From an uncultured Fibrobacter sp. (GTDB taxonomy: Bacteria > Fibrobacterota > Fibrobacteria > Fibrobacterales > Fibrobacteraceae), in NCBI RefSeq assembly GCF_947305105.1, contig NZ_CAMZCS010000008.1, positions 45,673 to 109,672 of the forward strand: DNA of 64,000 bases, in the 5' to 3' direction. Below, piece by piece: positions 16,306 through 25,755 of the stretch; position 1 is the first letter of the stretch; every line of letters starts with the position of its first letter. The notes beneath the pieces were generated by a model that saw nothing but the letters and a program-made list of their open reading frames with translations, made no database searches and had not been told where the DNA came from. Made by a program: the position numbers and the translations under genes.

Positions 16306-17478
16306 ATGAGCGAAAACGCAGACATTTACCGCATCAACACTGCCGACGGGAGAGAAATCATCCTCATCGGCACCGCCCACATTTCCCAAAGTTCCAAGGA
16401 ACTGGTCCGCGAGACCATCGAGAATGAATCTCCGGACACCGTCTGCGTTGAGCTCGACGAAGGCCGTTTCAAGTCGCTCAAGGAACCCGACCGCTGGAAA
16501 AACACCGACCTCAAACAAGTCATCAAGAAAAAGCAGTTGGCGACGCTCATCGCAAACCTCGTCCTCGGGTCGTACCAGAAGCGCATGGGCGCCCAGACCG
16601 GAGTGAAGCCAGGAGCCGAACTCAAGGAAGCCGCCGAAACCGCCGAAAGCAAAGGCGCCCAACTAGTACTGGCGGACCGGGATATCAAGATTACGCTCAA
16701 ACGAACCTGGGCATGCACCCCCTGGTACCGCAAGCTCAGCCTCTTGGGCGGGCTTTTCGCAAGCATTTTCGACAAGACCGAAATCAGCGAAGAAGAACTG
16801 GACAAGATCAAGGAACAGGACGCCCTTAGCAGCATGATGCAAGAGTTCGGCAAGTCGTTCCCCGAAGTGAAGCAGGTGCTCATCGACGAACGTGACCAGT
16901 TCCTCGCAAGCAAAATCAAGAGCGCCCCCGGCAAGAAGATTGTCGCCGTCGTCGGCGCAGGCCACATGAGGGGCATCGCGAACATCATCGAGACCGACAA
17001 GGAAATCCCGAGCGAAGAATCCATTTGCGTTATCCCCAAGGGCTCTCCCATCTGGAAAATTATCGGCTGGGCCATCCCCATCGCCATTGTCGCAAGCATC
17101 CTGTTCGTCGGTTACGAAGCTGGCTTCAAGAAAGCTGGGGAACTCAGCCTCCAGTGGGCCATGCTCACGGGCGGCGGCGCCATGCTCGGCACGATTATCG
17201 CCGGCGGGCACCCCCTCACCATTCTCGTTGCACTGGTCATGGCCCCCTTTACCGGGCTTACCCCGCTTGTAGGCGTCGGATTTTTCACGGCACTTACGCA
17301 GGTGTACATGCGCCCGCCCCGCGTGCAAGAAATGGAAACGCTGTCCGACGACGTCTGGCAAGTGAAGCGCTGGTGGAAAAACCGCGTGACCCGCGTTATC
17401 CTGTGCTTCCTTTGTCCGGGAATCCCGGCCATTATCGGGAAGATACTCGCGATATTCAAGATATATCAGGCGTTTTAG
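16306..17478 (+). CDS. TraB/PrgY-family membrane protein
   Basis: The 390-aa product has the TraB-domain landmarks: IILIGTAHISQSS near the N-terminus, DTVCVELDEGRFKSL, and VVGAGHMRGI at about residue 215. The C-terminal ~130 residues contain four hydrophobic segments, with GGGAMLGTIIAGGHPLTILVAL. TraB/PrgY proteins are known from pheromone shutdown in enterococci, and the conserved GxxH motifs suggest a metal-dependent (TIKI-like) protease fold. The physiological role here is unknown. Its stop codon TAG is the first triplet of a heptad array. Confidence 0.9.
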   Translation: MSENADIYRINTADGREIILIGTAHISQSSKELVRETIENESPDTVCVELDEGRFKSLKEPDRWKNTDLKQVIKKKQLATLIANLVLGSYQKRMGAQTGVKPGAELKEAAETAESKGAQLVLADRDIKITLKRTWACTPWYRKLSLLGGLFASIFDKTEISEEELDKIKEQDALSSMMQEFGKSFPEVKQVLIDERDQFLASKIKSAPGKKIVAVVGAGHMRGIANIIETDKEIPSEESICVIPKGSPIWKIIGWAIPIAIVASILFVGYEAGFKKAGELSLQWAMLTGGGAMLGTIIAGGHPLTILVALVMAPFTGLTPLVGVGFFTALTQVYMRPPRVQEMETLSDDVWQVKRWWKNRVTRVILCFLCPGIPAIIGKILAIFKIYQAF

Positions 17479-17560
17479 GATATTAGAGATTAGAGGCTAG
17501 AGATTAGAGGCTAGAGCGACCTTATCCTCCCTAGTCTCCAGATCCTAGATTCTAGCCCCA
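17476..17560. repeat. Heptad element (TAGAGGC class) between convergent genes
   Basis: Plus-strand units TAGGATA, TTAGAGA, TTAGAGG begin with the stop codon of the TraB-family gene. Opposite-strand units (TAGAATC, TAGGATC) begin near the stop of the CLCA-like gene. No strong terminator hairpin is seen. Confidence 0.8.
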
Positions 17561-17562
17561 TC

Positions 17563-20500
17563 TTACCAATTCACGCCTAGTTCCACATTGTATGGCAACC
17601 CGAGAGAAGCGACACCCATCGCCTGACCAGACACCCATGCATTGACTCTGTACGGGCGGTGCCCAAGGTTATGCAACTTGACAAGGTAACGCTTACCCCT
17701 GACAAACCCGAACGATTTTTCCATGTACCAACCGGACAATGGATATGTTCCGTTGTCGTATGTCATGGAGCCAGTCATTTCGATGCCGTCCTCCGGAGCG
17801 ATTCCGAGAGTAACTACAGCCGGAGTCCAATCGTTCGGGAACCCGGTAATTTCAATCCAGAGGTCACCTTCGGGAACGACACGCTTGGACTCGTTAACAT
17901 GCAACGTTATCGGCGTAGACGAACTGCATCCGTTGTCCTGCGGGCATTCCGGTTCCACTTGATTGACGGGGTTGTCCGTCAACTTTCCGGCAAAGCGCAA
18001 ATTGTCTATCCAAAGAGAATCCGCCGTATTCAGCACAATCTGGAAACGAGCATCATGATGCTGTTCCGAAAGAACTTTCTTCACGCGGGACGGCACTCTG
18101 AACTCGTAAGACTTCCAGTTTCCAAAATAGGGTTTCAACTGAATCTGCTCGCCAAGTTGTATTCGCTTGTTCGAAGACGGCACGTAGAGCCAAAGTTCCA
18201 GCGTACCGATCCAATACGGGTTCTGTGTACTCGCAGGAACGAAAACATCCACGCTCATTCTCTCACCGATAACATCAAAATCCGATGTCGATATATTGCG
18301 ACTTTCAATGACTTTCCACCCAGCAGGGGTGACGAGGCTCGTGTTGCCCTCGCTCTTGCGGTTTCCGTCCAAAGCAAGTGTTGTATGTTGCGAATGCCAG
18401 TCCGTAGCGACCTCAAAGCGGCCCACAGAGAATTCTGCGAACGGTTTTTCCAGCAAATCCAGACTATAATTCGCACCATTGGAATTCGTCCCGATTATTG
18501 CCACGATATTGCCAGGTTTCGCAAACTCAGCCGAAAGCGGGACTGAGACATATCCAAAACCGTTGTTTACCACATTCACAGAATAAATCGGAACCGAAGG
18601 CTCGGAGGGTTGATAAACTTCAATCCTGTCGAAAGAGCCTAAATCCTTCGAGGAAAGACGCAAAGAATAACTTCTGCCAGCAAGAGTTGCCTCGATTTCA
18701 AAACGATCAATATCCGAGCCGGTTTGCAAGTAAGCGTTCACCCGCTTTTCGGGTTTGAGTTTCACAAGGTTGCTATTCGATTCGTCGGTACAACATCCGG
18801 TAACCATAAACTGACCATTACGGACAAGTTCAAACGCATTCGGGTCCACTGCCTCTGTAAACGGGATGGAATCCGGCAGGGAGGTTCCCACGCGGGTCGT
18901 GTGCGCGACACCACCGGGACTGGACATCGTAATTTCCCACCGGTAAGTTCCATTCTTGCTTATGGGAGGCATATCCGCATAATAAAGGCCATCGCCTGCA
19001 CGCAAATCTCCACCAATGCCGTCGTCGTGCAAAGCGAAGTTCACCACGTTCCCGTCAGGTGTGACCAGTTTTCCCGCAGCATCGACCTCGGCAAGGACTC
19101 CCCCCAGGCCCCGGACCGACGCAGTGAAATACTTCTGCACGGGCCACTCAAACAGCCCTTCCGGGAAAATTTTCACATTCATGGAATGTTCCTGATACTC
19201 GCCCGTAGCGATAACCCTGAAATCTACATTAGCGCCGGAAAGGTTATTCTTGACCTTGAACGCAGAATTGGGCAACGACACCAGCGTAGCCGAATCAACT
19301 TCGGCGGTGAAGTAGACCGTATTGCCAATTGTATTGGATGTCGGGAAAAACGGGATGGCCGCCCCGCCTTGAGTAAGCAATTCAATCGGGCTACCCGCAG
19401 AACCGGAAGACGAACCCGTGGAACTGGAAGACGGAATATCGTAGGACGCATAGACGCGGGCACGCTGGAGGCGCCGAGGAAGATAAACATCACCCGAAGT
19501 CTGAGCTGGAGCGACTACGGCTGCCTTTAGTTGGGTGTTCCCTGGCATTGCAGCAAGAACATTCGCAGTTGACGCGATTACCTCATGAGCCAACCCAGAC
19601 CCTTCCTCGAAATATTCCCCACCCGTCTCCGCAGCCATCGAAGATAGCAACCCTCGGCATGCCTTTGTTCCATAAGCAAACGTATTGATAGAAATATTTT
19701 TGGACCTATAGAGATCAACGACCTCCTTTTCGGTATGCGTACTTCTATAGTCGATTCCATCAGAGATTACATACAGAGTTTTTTGATTGGCCGTATCCGA
19801 AAAATTGTCAATGGCTGAATACAGGGCGTCAAAGAACGCCGTATTGCCCCCTGCCGTGAGCGAATCTATTGCACTATCAAGCCCCAATAGAGACTGAATT
19901 GTATTAAGGGAACGGACCTTGACAACACTGTCATTGAACGCATAGACACCGACAGATACGTTTGAGTTATTGAACGTCGTATATGCCGGATCTTCGTTCA
20001 GAGATGACTTTATGTAATTTTTCGCAGACAACTTGGCTTTTTCCAGTTTGTTTTCAACACCCATGCTGCTGGATATGTCCACGAGCACGATTTTCTCCGT
20101 TTCAGGACGGTCCCAAAAGATTTTCAGGTACTTGTGAGTCTGCCTTCTGTATGCGGACGGATGCTGACCGGCAAGTTCGACCTTCATATATGGGAGATTA
20201 TATGTTTTTTCATGGCCACAAGTCTGGTCATGTAGCCAAACCGCATGCCCCTCCTGAACCTTACCCGTAGCAGGATCATAATTCATCAGGTAGGATTTTG
20301 CCGTAAACACATCCGATGCAGTAGGTTTCCTCTTGGCAAGAGACTTGAACCAATATCTGAGATATGGACTAGCCGCCCCAAAAACTTCGTCATTTACCGG
20401 ATTTCTTGAAATGACATCCCACGCAGAAGAAGGATTCCCATTCCTACGAAACTCAATTCCCTGCTTGCAATATGGGTTAATATTGAACTCAGTACTGAAA

Positions 20501-21477
20501 TTTGCCCATTGCCACTGAATTCCATTGACTCCATTAGGAGAGCATCCATAGGATGTCGCTACGTCATATTGGTTGTCCATTATAGAATGAGCAACTCGGC
20601 TTCTATTCCATCCCGGCAAATCAAAGGTCCATGATCCAGAACCCGCACTCCGGATGTCAACATCGTTTTTATTTTTGTCCTTCAAAGTAAACGAGTATTT
20701 TCCAACGCTAGTAGTACTATCCCAAACTTGATCTATAGTTGCATAATCGTCCACAAACAAGCCAACTCCACCAGGATAGGTATAATTTACAGGATAGTCC
20801 AAAAATGTTTCAAGACCTTGCGGGAGATTTTCAACCGGATAAAAAATTATGGGAGTCCCTGAAGTGAACGGAGATAGTCTATCCTCAAATTCCGTATTTA
20901 TCAAAGAGGCACTATCACGTACTCTTGTGTCCGTTACAATTATTTGATTCAACACAGGATCTGCTGTCACCTCAATCCATCCAAGAGGGAGAGCAGTCTG
21001 TGTATAGTCATCTGTTACACCATAAATATAATGTCCACTTTCATGAGCCAATGTCATACCAAAATTCAAACGTTTTTCCTCATCGCTAAAGTTGTCCCGT
21101 CCAGCGCCCCAATCATCGGACATAAAAATTATGCCATTTGTTACAAATCCGCCTACATGGGCCCGAGGCCACTCATGTGTTATGTTCCATACAATGTCTA
21201 CACTTGAGCAATAACGTTCACCCGTATATATGGATACGTTTCCAAGAAAGTTAGCTCCATTTGACATTTCATATATAGCATCGGCATAATATCCGATGAC
21301 ATCTTCATAATTAGCTTCTTGAGCAGACGTAGGAGTCCGCTCTAGACAGATGGAGATGTCTATGATTTCCTCTTCAGGCTCCCCATCAGCACCAAGGCTA
21401 GCCACTCTCACTCCACCAGCCATTGCGATGGAAACAGATAAAAGAATTATAAGAAGTTTATTCATAATATTTTTCAT
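17563..21477 (-). CDS. Large secreted CLCA-like protein: metalloprotease-type domain plus von Willebrand A domain
   Basis: This 1304-aa exported protein has a signal peptide (cleaved near AMAGG). Residues ~35-330 include HESGHYIYGVTDDY (145-158), which lines up with the HExxHxxxGxxDEY zinc site of animal CLCA proteins, known self-cleaving metalloproteases. A VWA domain follows (~461-640) with MIDAS DISSS (467-471) and SDGID. After a Ser/Gly linker (~700) come several beta-sandwich domains. No transmembrane anchor is visible. The first ~450 codons are clearly more AT-rich than the rest and than neighbouring genes. An adhesin or matrix-processing role is inferred. An alternative ATG is at 21465. 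Confidence 0.82.
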   Translation of the reverse strand: MKNIMNKLLIILLSVSIAMAGGVRVASLGADGEPEEEIIDISICLERTPTSAQEANYEDVIGYYADAIYEMSNGANFLGNVSIYTGERYCSSVDIVWNITHEWPRAHVGGFVTNGIIFMSDDWGAGRDNFSDEEKRLNFGMTLAHESGHYIYGVTDDYTQTALPLGWIEVTADPVLNQIIVTDTRVRDSASLINTEFEDRLSPFTSGTPIIFYPVENLPQGLETFLDYPVNYTYPGGVGLFVDDYATIDQVWDSTTSVGKYSFTLKDKNKNDVDIRSAGSGSWTFDLPGWNRSRVAHSIMDNQYDVATSYGCSPNGVNGIQWQWANFSTEFNINPYCKQGIEFRRNGNPSSAWDVISRNPVNDEVFGAASPYLRYWFKSLAKRKPTASDVFTAKSYLMNYDPATGKVQEGHAVWLHDQTCGHEKTYNLPYMKVELAGQHPSAYRRQTHKYLKIFWDRPETEKIVLVDISSSMGVENKLEKAKLSAKNYIKSSLNEDPAYTTFNNSNVSVGVYAFNDSVVKVRSLNTIQSLLGLDSAIDSLTAGGNTAFFDALYSAIDNFSDTANQKTLYVISDGIDYRSTHTEKEVVDLYRSKNISINTFAYGTKACRGLLSSMAAETGGEYFEEGSGLAHEVIASTANVLAAMPGNTQLKAAVVAPAQTSGDVYLPRRLQRARVYASYDIPSSSSTGSSSGSAGSPIELLTQGGAAIPFFPTSNTIGNTVYFTAEVDSATLVSLPNSAFKVKNNLSGANVDFRVIATGEYQEHSMNVKIFPEGLFEWPVQKYFTASVRGLGGVLAEVDAAGKLVTPDGNVVNFALHDDGIGGDLRAGDGLYYADMPPISKNGTYRWEITMSSPGGVAHTTRVGTSLPDSIPFTEAVDPNAFELVRNGQFMVTGCCTDESNSNLVKLKPEKRVNAYLQTGSDIDRFEIEATLAGRSYSLRLSSKDLGSFDRIEVYQPSEPSVPIYSVNVVNNGFGYVSVPLSAEFAKPGNIVAIIGTNSNGANYSLDLLEKPFAEFSVGRFEVATDWHSQHTTLALDGNRKSEGNTSLVTPAGWKVIESRNISTSDFDVIGERMSVDVFVPASTQNPYWIGTLELWLYVPSSNKRIQLGEQIQLKPYFGNWKSYEFRVPSRVKKVLSEQHHDARFQIVLNTADSLWIDNLRFAGKLTDNPVNQVEPECPQDNGCSSSTPITLHVNESKRVVPEGDLWIEITGFPNDWTPAVVTLGIAPEDGIEMTGSMTYDNGTYPLSGWYMEKSFGFVRGKRYLVKLHNLGHRPYRVNAWVSGQAMGVASLGLPYNVELGVNW

Positions 21478-21554
21478 TTATATTTATTTCTCTCAGAAAG
21501 CATAATTGTTTGTTTTTTTTACAATTTTTCCTCACATTTCATTCCAAGTTATCA

Positions 21555-21562
21555 TATATTAG
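21555..21562 (+). promoter_or_regulatory. -7 type promoter box of the secreted orphan
   Basis: TATATTAG, 4 nt before the ATG at 21567; no Shine-Dalgarno. Confidence 0.5.
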
Positions 21563-21566
21563 TTAT

Positions 21567-22286
21567 ATGCAAATTAAAGTAATGATTATACTTGCATTGA
21601 ATGCGTTGATTTTCGCCCAGGAACCAATCCCTGATGGCAGGGATCCCTCCAAACACGATCAATGTCTCCCACTTTTTAAAGAATACAGCAACCCAAAAGG
21701 GATGCAACTTCAGCTAGATTTGCCTACAAATGAAACCGACATGTCTGCATTTCCAAGTTTAGAGCACACCGTAAATATTTCAGGAATCGTTGATTCGGTC
21801 ATTCCCATTGTGATAGACACAGCATTACAAAAATACGATATCAACTCCTGCGTTGAATTCGAACGTGAGGGAAATATATTCTGCGACTACACTCTTATCG
21901 GATATGCAGACTCAACTAGCAGATGGCTGGAACCAGTAAGGCGAGTTTTTCTTCGCAATTTCAAAGTCTACAACGAAAACGAATCCCCCATGACGAAAGT
22001 GCTGGATTCATCCTGGATATATTATCCAAAAAAAATTGAATTAAAAAACGGAGATTCTATTTTTATAAAAAATTATTCAGTGTTATTTCGTAACATATGG
22101 GAAAAAAACTCATGTGATTATCATCCTCTAGCAACCGTTGTCGGCGAATACTTCGTCAACCCGACAGAAGATATCCTATCAACGCCGCGTTCCCGCATTT
22201 TGAAGGTTGAAAAGCCCAAAATTCACAATCGCGATGCCGGCGGCCGCTGCGTGAATGACAAGAAAAGGAATGTGATTAGGTATTAG
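21567..22286 (+). CDS. AT-rich secreted protein of unknown function
   Basis: The 239-aa product begins MQIKVMIILALNALIFAQ, a cleavable signal peptide. The ATG at 21567 follows a TATATTAG box by 4 nt; a longer frame from 21510 adds an implausible N-terminus. The mature part has several Cys residues and mixed beta character, with no recognised motif. Base composition is low in GC like the 5' part of the divergent CLCA-like gene, so the two may have been acquired together. The last codons (VIRY) and the TAG stop are heptad-repeat sequence. Confidence 0.65.
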   Translation: MQIKVMIILALNALIFAQEPIPDGRDPSKHDQCLPLFKEYSNPKGMQLQLDLPTNETDMSAFPSLEHTVNISGIVDSVIPIVIDTALQKYDINSCVEFEREGNIFCDYTLIGYADSTSRWLEPVRRVFLRNFKVYNENESPMTKVLDSSWIYYPKKIELKNGDSIFIKNYSVLFRNIWEKNSCDYHPLATVVGEYFVNPTEDILSTPRSRILKVEKPKIHNRDAGGRCVNDKKRNVIRY

Positions 22287-22494
22287 GTACGAGGCGACGA
22301 GATCCTAATCTCTAGATTCTCTGGCAGAGATTGCTTCAGGGCTTCGCCCTTCGCAATGACAAACCCTAACCACTAACCACCAACCACTGTTTACTTACCT
22401 CAAAGGCACGAAGTGCCGACCTCGAACCTCGAAGGGAGCGCCAGCGACCGACCTCGAACCTCGAAGGGAGCGCTAGCGACCGACCTCACCCCTC
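22274..22494. repeat. Composite repeat region between the orphan and glgE
   Basis: Units GATTAGG, TATTAGG, TACGAGG begin inside the orphan gene. Next come a CATTGCG/AGCAATCTC palindromic element (about 22324-22360), a TAGTGGT-class arm (22363-22398), and two copies of CCTCGAA-type heptads with AGGGAGCG/CGCTAGCG (22420-22480). The right edge (GAGGGGT, GAGGTCG on the minus strand) abuts the glgE stop. Confidence 0.75.
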
Positions 22495-24225
22495 TTATAT
22501 CTTCTTCAGCACCAGCAGATGTCCGGGGGCTTTCGCGGGGTCAAGGCGAACAAAGTTCTTGTTGCCGCGCCACACGTAGCTTTCGTCAGTAATCACGTCC
22601 TTCAAGAAGAAGAACGAATCCGGCTCCAGCCCGAGCTTAGCCATGTCAAGTTCCACCATGCCTTCTTGCGCGTTGTCCATGTCCATGTTGCATACGCACA
22701 AGATAACGTCGTTGCCAGACTTCTTGGAGTAGACCATCAACTGGTCGTTGGCACAGTAGTGGAAGTCGAGGTTGTCGTATTCCTGCAGGGCCACATGTTC
22801 CTGGCGGGCAGTGTTCACACGGCGCACGAAGTCCTGGATGCCCGGGCCCTTCCAGTTGTGGACCTTGTACTGGTACTTTTCGCTGTCGGCGAGTTCTTCC
22901 TTCACGGGGCTCGGGATGTTTTCGCACAATTCAAATCCGTTGTACATACCCGTGAGGCTCGAAAGCGTCGCGGCAAGGAAATAGCGCTGCTTGAAGGCGT
23001 TCGGGCCCTTGTATGCAAGGTACTTCGGGAAAATGTCCGGCGTGGTCGGGAAGAAAATGCCGCGCATGTATTCCTTTGCATCACTCTGCGTGAGTTCCTT
23101 GAGGTACTGTTCGAATTCCCACTTGGCAGAGCGCCAGGCGAAATACGTGTAGCTCATGTCGAAACCCGACTTTGCGAGGCGGTGCATCATCTTCGGGCGG
23201 GTGAACGCTTCGGCGAGGAACACGAGTTCCGGGCGCTTTTCCTTGATATCGGCGATGAGCCATTCCCAGAACGGGAACGGTTTTGTATGCGGGTTGTCGA
23301 TACGGAAAATTTCGATGCCCTTGTCGGCCCAGAACAAGATAATGTTCTCGATTTCCTGCCAAAGTTCCTTGTAGTTCTCGTTGTAGTAGTCGAACGGGTA
23401 AATGTCCTCGTACTTCTTGGGCGGGTTTTCGGCGAACTTGATGCTGCCATCCGGTTCGTGATAGAACCATTCCGGATGCGACTTCACGTACGGGTGGTCG
23501 GGGCTGCAGTTGAGCGCAATGTCAAGCGCCAAGCGGAGCCCCTTGCTACGGGCGGTCTTCGCGAAATGTTCGAAATCCTTCATGGTCCCGAGTTCGGGGT
23601 CCACGTCGTAGTGCCCGCCGTTCTTGTTGCCCACGGCATACGGGCATCCCGGCTCGAGCGGGTTACCCTTCTTGTCGACCTTCGCATGCAGGGCGTTGTT
23701 CGCTCCCTTGCGGTTGGTGACACCGATCGGGTGAATCGGGACAAGATAAACTGTATCGAAACCGAGGCCGGCAATGTAGTCGAGCTGGTTCTCGCAATCC
23801 TTCCACGTGGCGCTCTTCTTGGGGTCCGTGCCCTGGCTCTTGGGCCACATCTCGTACCATGTACCGATGCGGGAGTAAGGCGGATCCACACGGAGTTTCA
23901 TCACCGGGGATTCGGTCGGGATGTCCTTGGGCTCGACGGTCCAGGCGCAAATCTTGTATTCGTAATAGCCGATGTTGTTGACGGTAAAGGAACCTTCCCA
24001 CTGGTCGTTGTCCACGAAATGCATGGGAGCCATTTCCCATTTCTTCTTGGAGTCGTGGCGGTAGAAAATCGCGGCGTCGTACTTTTCGTGGCTGTGGCGG
24101 AAGATATCCGCGGTGAGCGTGACGGTATCGCCCGGTTCACGCTTGAGCATAAAGCGGCCGCCCTCAATGCTTGGGCGGATGTTTTCAATAACGAGATTGT
24201 CTTTGCGAGTAGGAATAATTGCCAT
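22495..24225 (-). CDS. glgE: Alpha-1,4-glucan:maltose-1-phosphate maltosyltransferase (GlgE, GH13)
   Basis: The 576-aa enzyme transfers maltose from maltose-1-phosphate onto alpha-glucan. An N-terminal beta domain (~1-110) precedes the GH13 barrel. Barrel features include YLVPIHPIGVTNRKG, GGHYDVDPELG, LRLALDIALNCSPDHP, the nucleophile region IEIFRIDNPHTKPFPFWEWLI and the acid/base LAEAFTRP; the DNPHTKP and AEAFTRP forms are GlgE-specific. It is shorter than the usual ~660-700 residues. The ATG at 24225 lies 7 nt after a TAATTTAT box; an ATG at 24234 overlaps the box and would not be transcribed. No maltokinase or TreS gene is adjacent. Confidence 0.93.
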   Translation of the reverse strand: MAIIPTRKDNLVIENIRPSIEGGRFMLKREPGDTVTLTADIFRHSHEKYDAAIFYRHDSKKKWEMAPMHFVDNDQWEGSFTVNNIGYYEYKICAWTVEPKDIPTESPVMKLRVDPPYSRIGTWYEMWPKSQGTDPKKSATWKDCENQLDYIAGLGFDTVYLVPIHPIGVTNRKGANNALHAKVDKKGNPLEPGCPYAVGNKNGGHYDVDPELGTMKDFEHFAKTARSKGLRLALDIALNCSPDHPYVKSHPEWFYHEPDGSIKFAENPPKKYEDIYPFDYYNENYKELWQEIENIILFWADKGIEIFRIDNPHTKPFPFWEWLIADIKEKRPELVFLAEAFTRPKMMHRLAKSGFDMSYTYFAWRSAKWEFEQYLKELTQSDAKEYMRGIFFPTTPDIFPKYLAYKGPNAFKQRYFLAATLSSLTGMYNGFELCENIPSPVKEELADSEKYQYKVHNWKGPGIQDFVRRVNTARQEHVALQEYDNLDFHYCANDQLMVYSKKSGNDVILCVCNMDMDNAQEGMVELDMAKLGLEPDSFFFLKDVITDESYVWRGNKNFVRLDPAKAPGHLLVLKKI

Positions 24226-24232
24226 AATGGCC

Positions 24233-24240
24233 ATAAATTA
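24233..24240 (-). promoter_or_regulatory. -7 type promoter box of glgE
   Basis: TAATTTAT preceded by TTTTTTC, 7 nt before the second in-frame ATG of glgE (24225), deciding the start. Confidence 0.55.
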
Positions 24241-24362
24241 GAAAAAAGATGATTTCCTTAAACATGCTTTTTCACATTTCACATTTGAATATATGCGGGA
24301 GGGGGCCACGCATACCCATCTCTAGAACAGAATGAACATCTCGCTTAGACCAGGATAATACG

Positions 24363-24397
24363 AAAAAGCTGTTCATGCTTAAGTTTTCATGAACAGC
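24363..24397 (-). terminator. Intrinsic terminator after the TIGR02147/lipoprotein operon
   Basis: A perfect 10-bp stem GCTGTTCATG / CATGAACAGC with a 10-nt loop, followed by TTTTT on the minus strand, 30-65 bp after the lipoprotein stop. Confidence 0.88.
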
Positions 24398-24426
24398 CTT
24401 AAAAGGTTTTAAAGGTTGATTGAATT

Positions 24427-25755
24427 CTAATCTAGCCTTGTGATTTTCAAGTCGCGAACCCATATCTTGCGGACCGCACCGCCGATGTTAAATTCGAATC
24501 GAGCAAACGGGTCATTCAGCATAGGTTCAAACTCCACCTCGAACTTTTTCTCAGAAGTGGTCACCTGCACATGTTCTTCGAATCCGACGGTTTCGTAAGT
24601 CAGGTACGAGCCGATACGCGCAGTAATCAGGCCCTCCTCGCTAGCCCTTATCAGGAACGAGCACTTGTACTTGTGACCGGCGAGCATGGGAATATTTTCG
24701 TGCAAGAGCTGGACACTATAGCTATACTGACCAGCAGCAGTCACATCGACCTCGATAGCGCGAGTTTTCTCCTTGACGTTCACGTATGCGGAATCGGCCT
24801 CCCCACGGAGCTGGGTCAGGAAAATCCAGTCTGGAGAATAGCTTCCCAACATTCCGTCCGTGACCACGTTTTCTCCCACATCACCAGCAACATCCAACAG
24901 GATGTCATCCACGTAATCGTTGAATGTATGCCCCTTTTCGTCGAGATATTCATAACGCAGGGCTCCGAAACTCGGGACGAACCGTTCGTTGAATTTTTCC
25001 CAGATTTCAGCATTATTCGTACTGTCTATACGAACGACGCCATCCCTACCGACCTCCAGAGAACTCAGGTCTACACCGTCCGTGAAATGGCGGACATGGA
25101 ACGCTACAGACAAATTAGCAGTCCAGTCTTCCACCTTGATCTGCGAGAAATGGTAACGCAGCGAGAACTGCTGGAAACGGGACAGTTCGTAAATAAACGG
25201 CACGTAGACATCCCCGATCATCACGCGGCCCTGGACAGTAGGATGAATCCTGCGGCTTATCTCGAACGACACTCCGATTTCCTTGAGGCGGCCTTCGGAC
25301 TGGAGATCGATGCTGCTGAACGTCTCGTCTACCAATTCGTCGTCCACAAAAGACACAGGCAAAACATCGTAGGGAGAATTCTCATAAGGCCAGACAACCA
25401 AGCCCATCGACTGGACAATCGAAATGCCAACATAGAAGCTGCAATAAGAGCGGACTTCTGTCAGCGTCAGGTTCAGGGAGTCGATCAGCAGCGGTTCGTT
25501 CTTTGATGCAGACCTGGCCAATGGATTGGACCGGGCCAAAGCGAACATCCTCTTGCTTTCCGTAGGAATCACGTCGGAATAATCAATGGTGAATCCAGCC
25601 TTGAACGCAAGGGATTGCACAGAATCGCGTGCGGGGTCATTATTTGCCAATTCGGGATTGCCGATTTCGATACCGGCAGTATCAACGGTATTGGAGCATC
25701 CCGCCATAAGCAGGACGCCCAACACGAGGCCCGTCATGTACCCGAAGATACGCAT
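24427..25755 (-). CDS. Lipoprotein with C-terminal carbohydrate-binding-like domain, partner of the TIGR02147 gene
   Basis: The 442-aa product has a signal peptide MRIFGYMTGLVLGVLLMAGC (lipid Cys 20), then TAGIEIGNPE. A central region (~60-290) of mixed strands is followed by a ~150-residue C-terminal beta domain (from about DWIFLTQLRGEADSAYV to the end) that reads like a CBM4/CBM11-type jelly roll. The ATG overlaps the TGA of the upstream TIGR02147 gene (TGATG) with GAGG 6 nt upstream, so the pair is translationally coupled. A terminator follows. Surface polysaccharide binding is inferred, not shown. Confidence 0.75.
   Translation of the reverse strand: MRIFGYMTGLVLGVLLMAGCSNTVDTAGIEIGNPELANNDPARDSVQSLAFKAGFTIDYSDVIPTESKRMFALARSNPLARSASKNEPLLIDSLNLTLTEVRSYCSFYVGISIVQSMGLVVWPYENSPYDVLPVSFVDDELVDETFSSIDLQSEGRLKEIGVSFEISRRIHPTVQGRVMIGDVYVPFIYELSRFQQFSLRYHFSQIKVEDWTANLSVAFHVRHFTDGVDLSSLEVGRDGVVRIDSTNNAEIWEKFNERFVPSFGALRYEYLDEKGHTFNDYVDDILLDVAGDVGENVVTDGMLGSYSPDWIFLTQLRGEADSAYVNVKEKTRAIEVDVTAAGQYSYSVQLLHENIPMLAGHKYKCSFLIRASEEGLITARIGSYLTYETVGFEEHVQVTTSEKKFEVEFEPMLNDPFARFEFNIGGAVRKIWVRDLKITRLD

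Noticed and set aside
22519..24252. 577-codon open frame antisense to glgE
   Set aside because: Shadow frame; the opposite strand carries the complete GH13/GlgE motif set.
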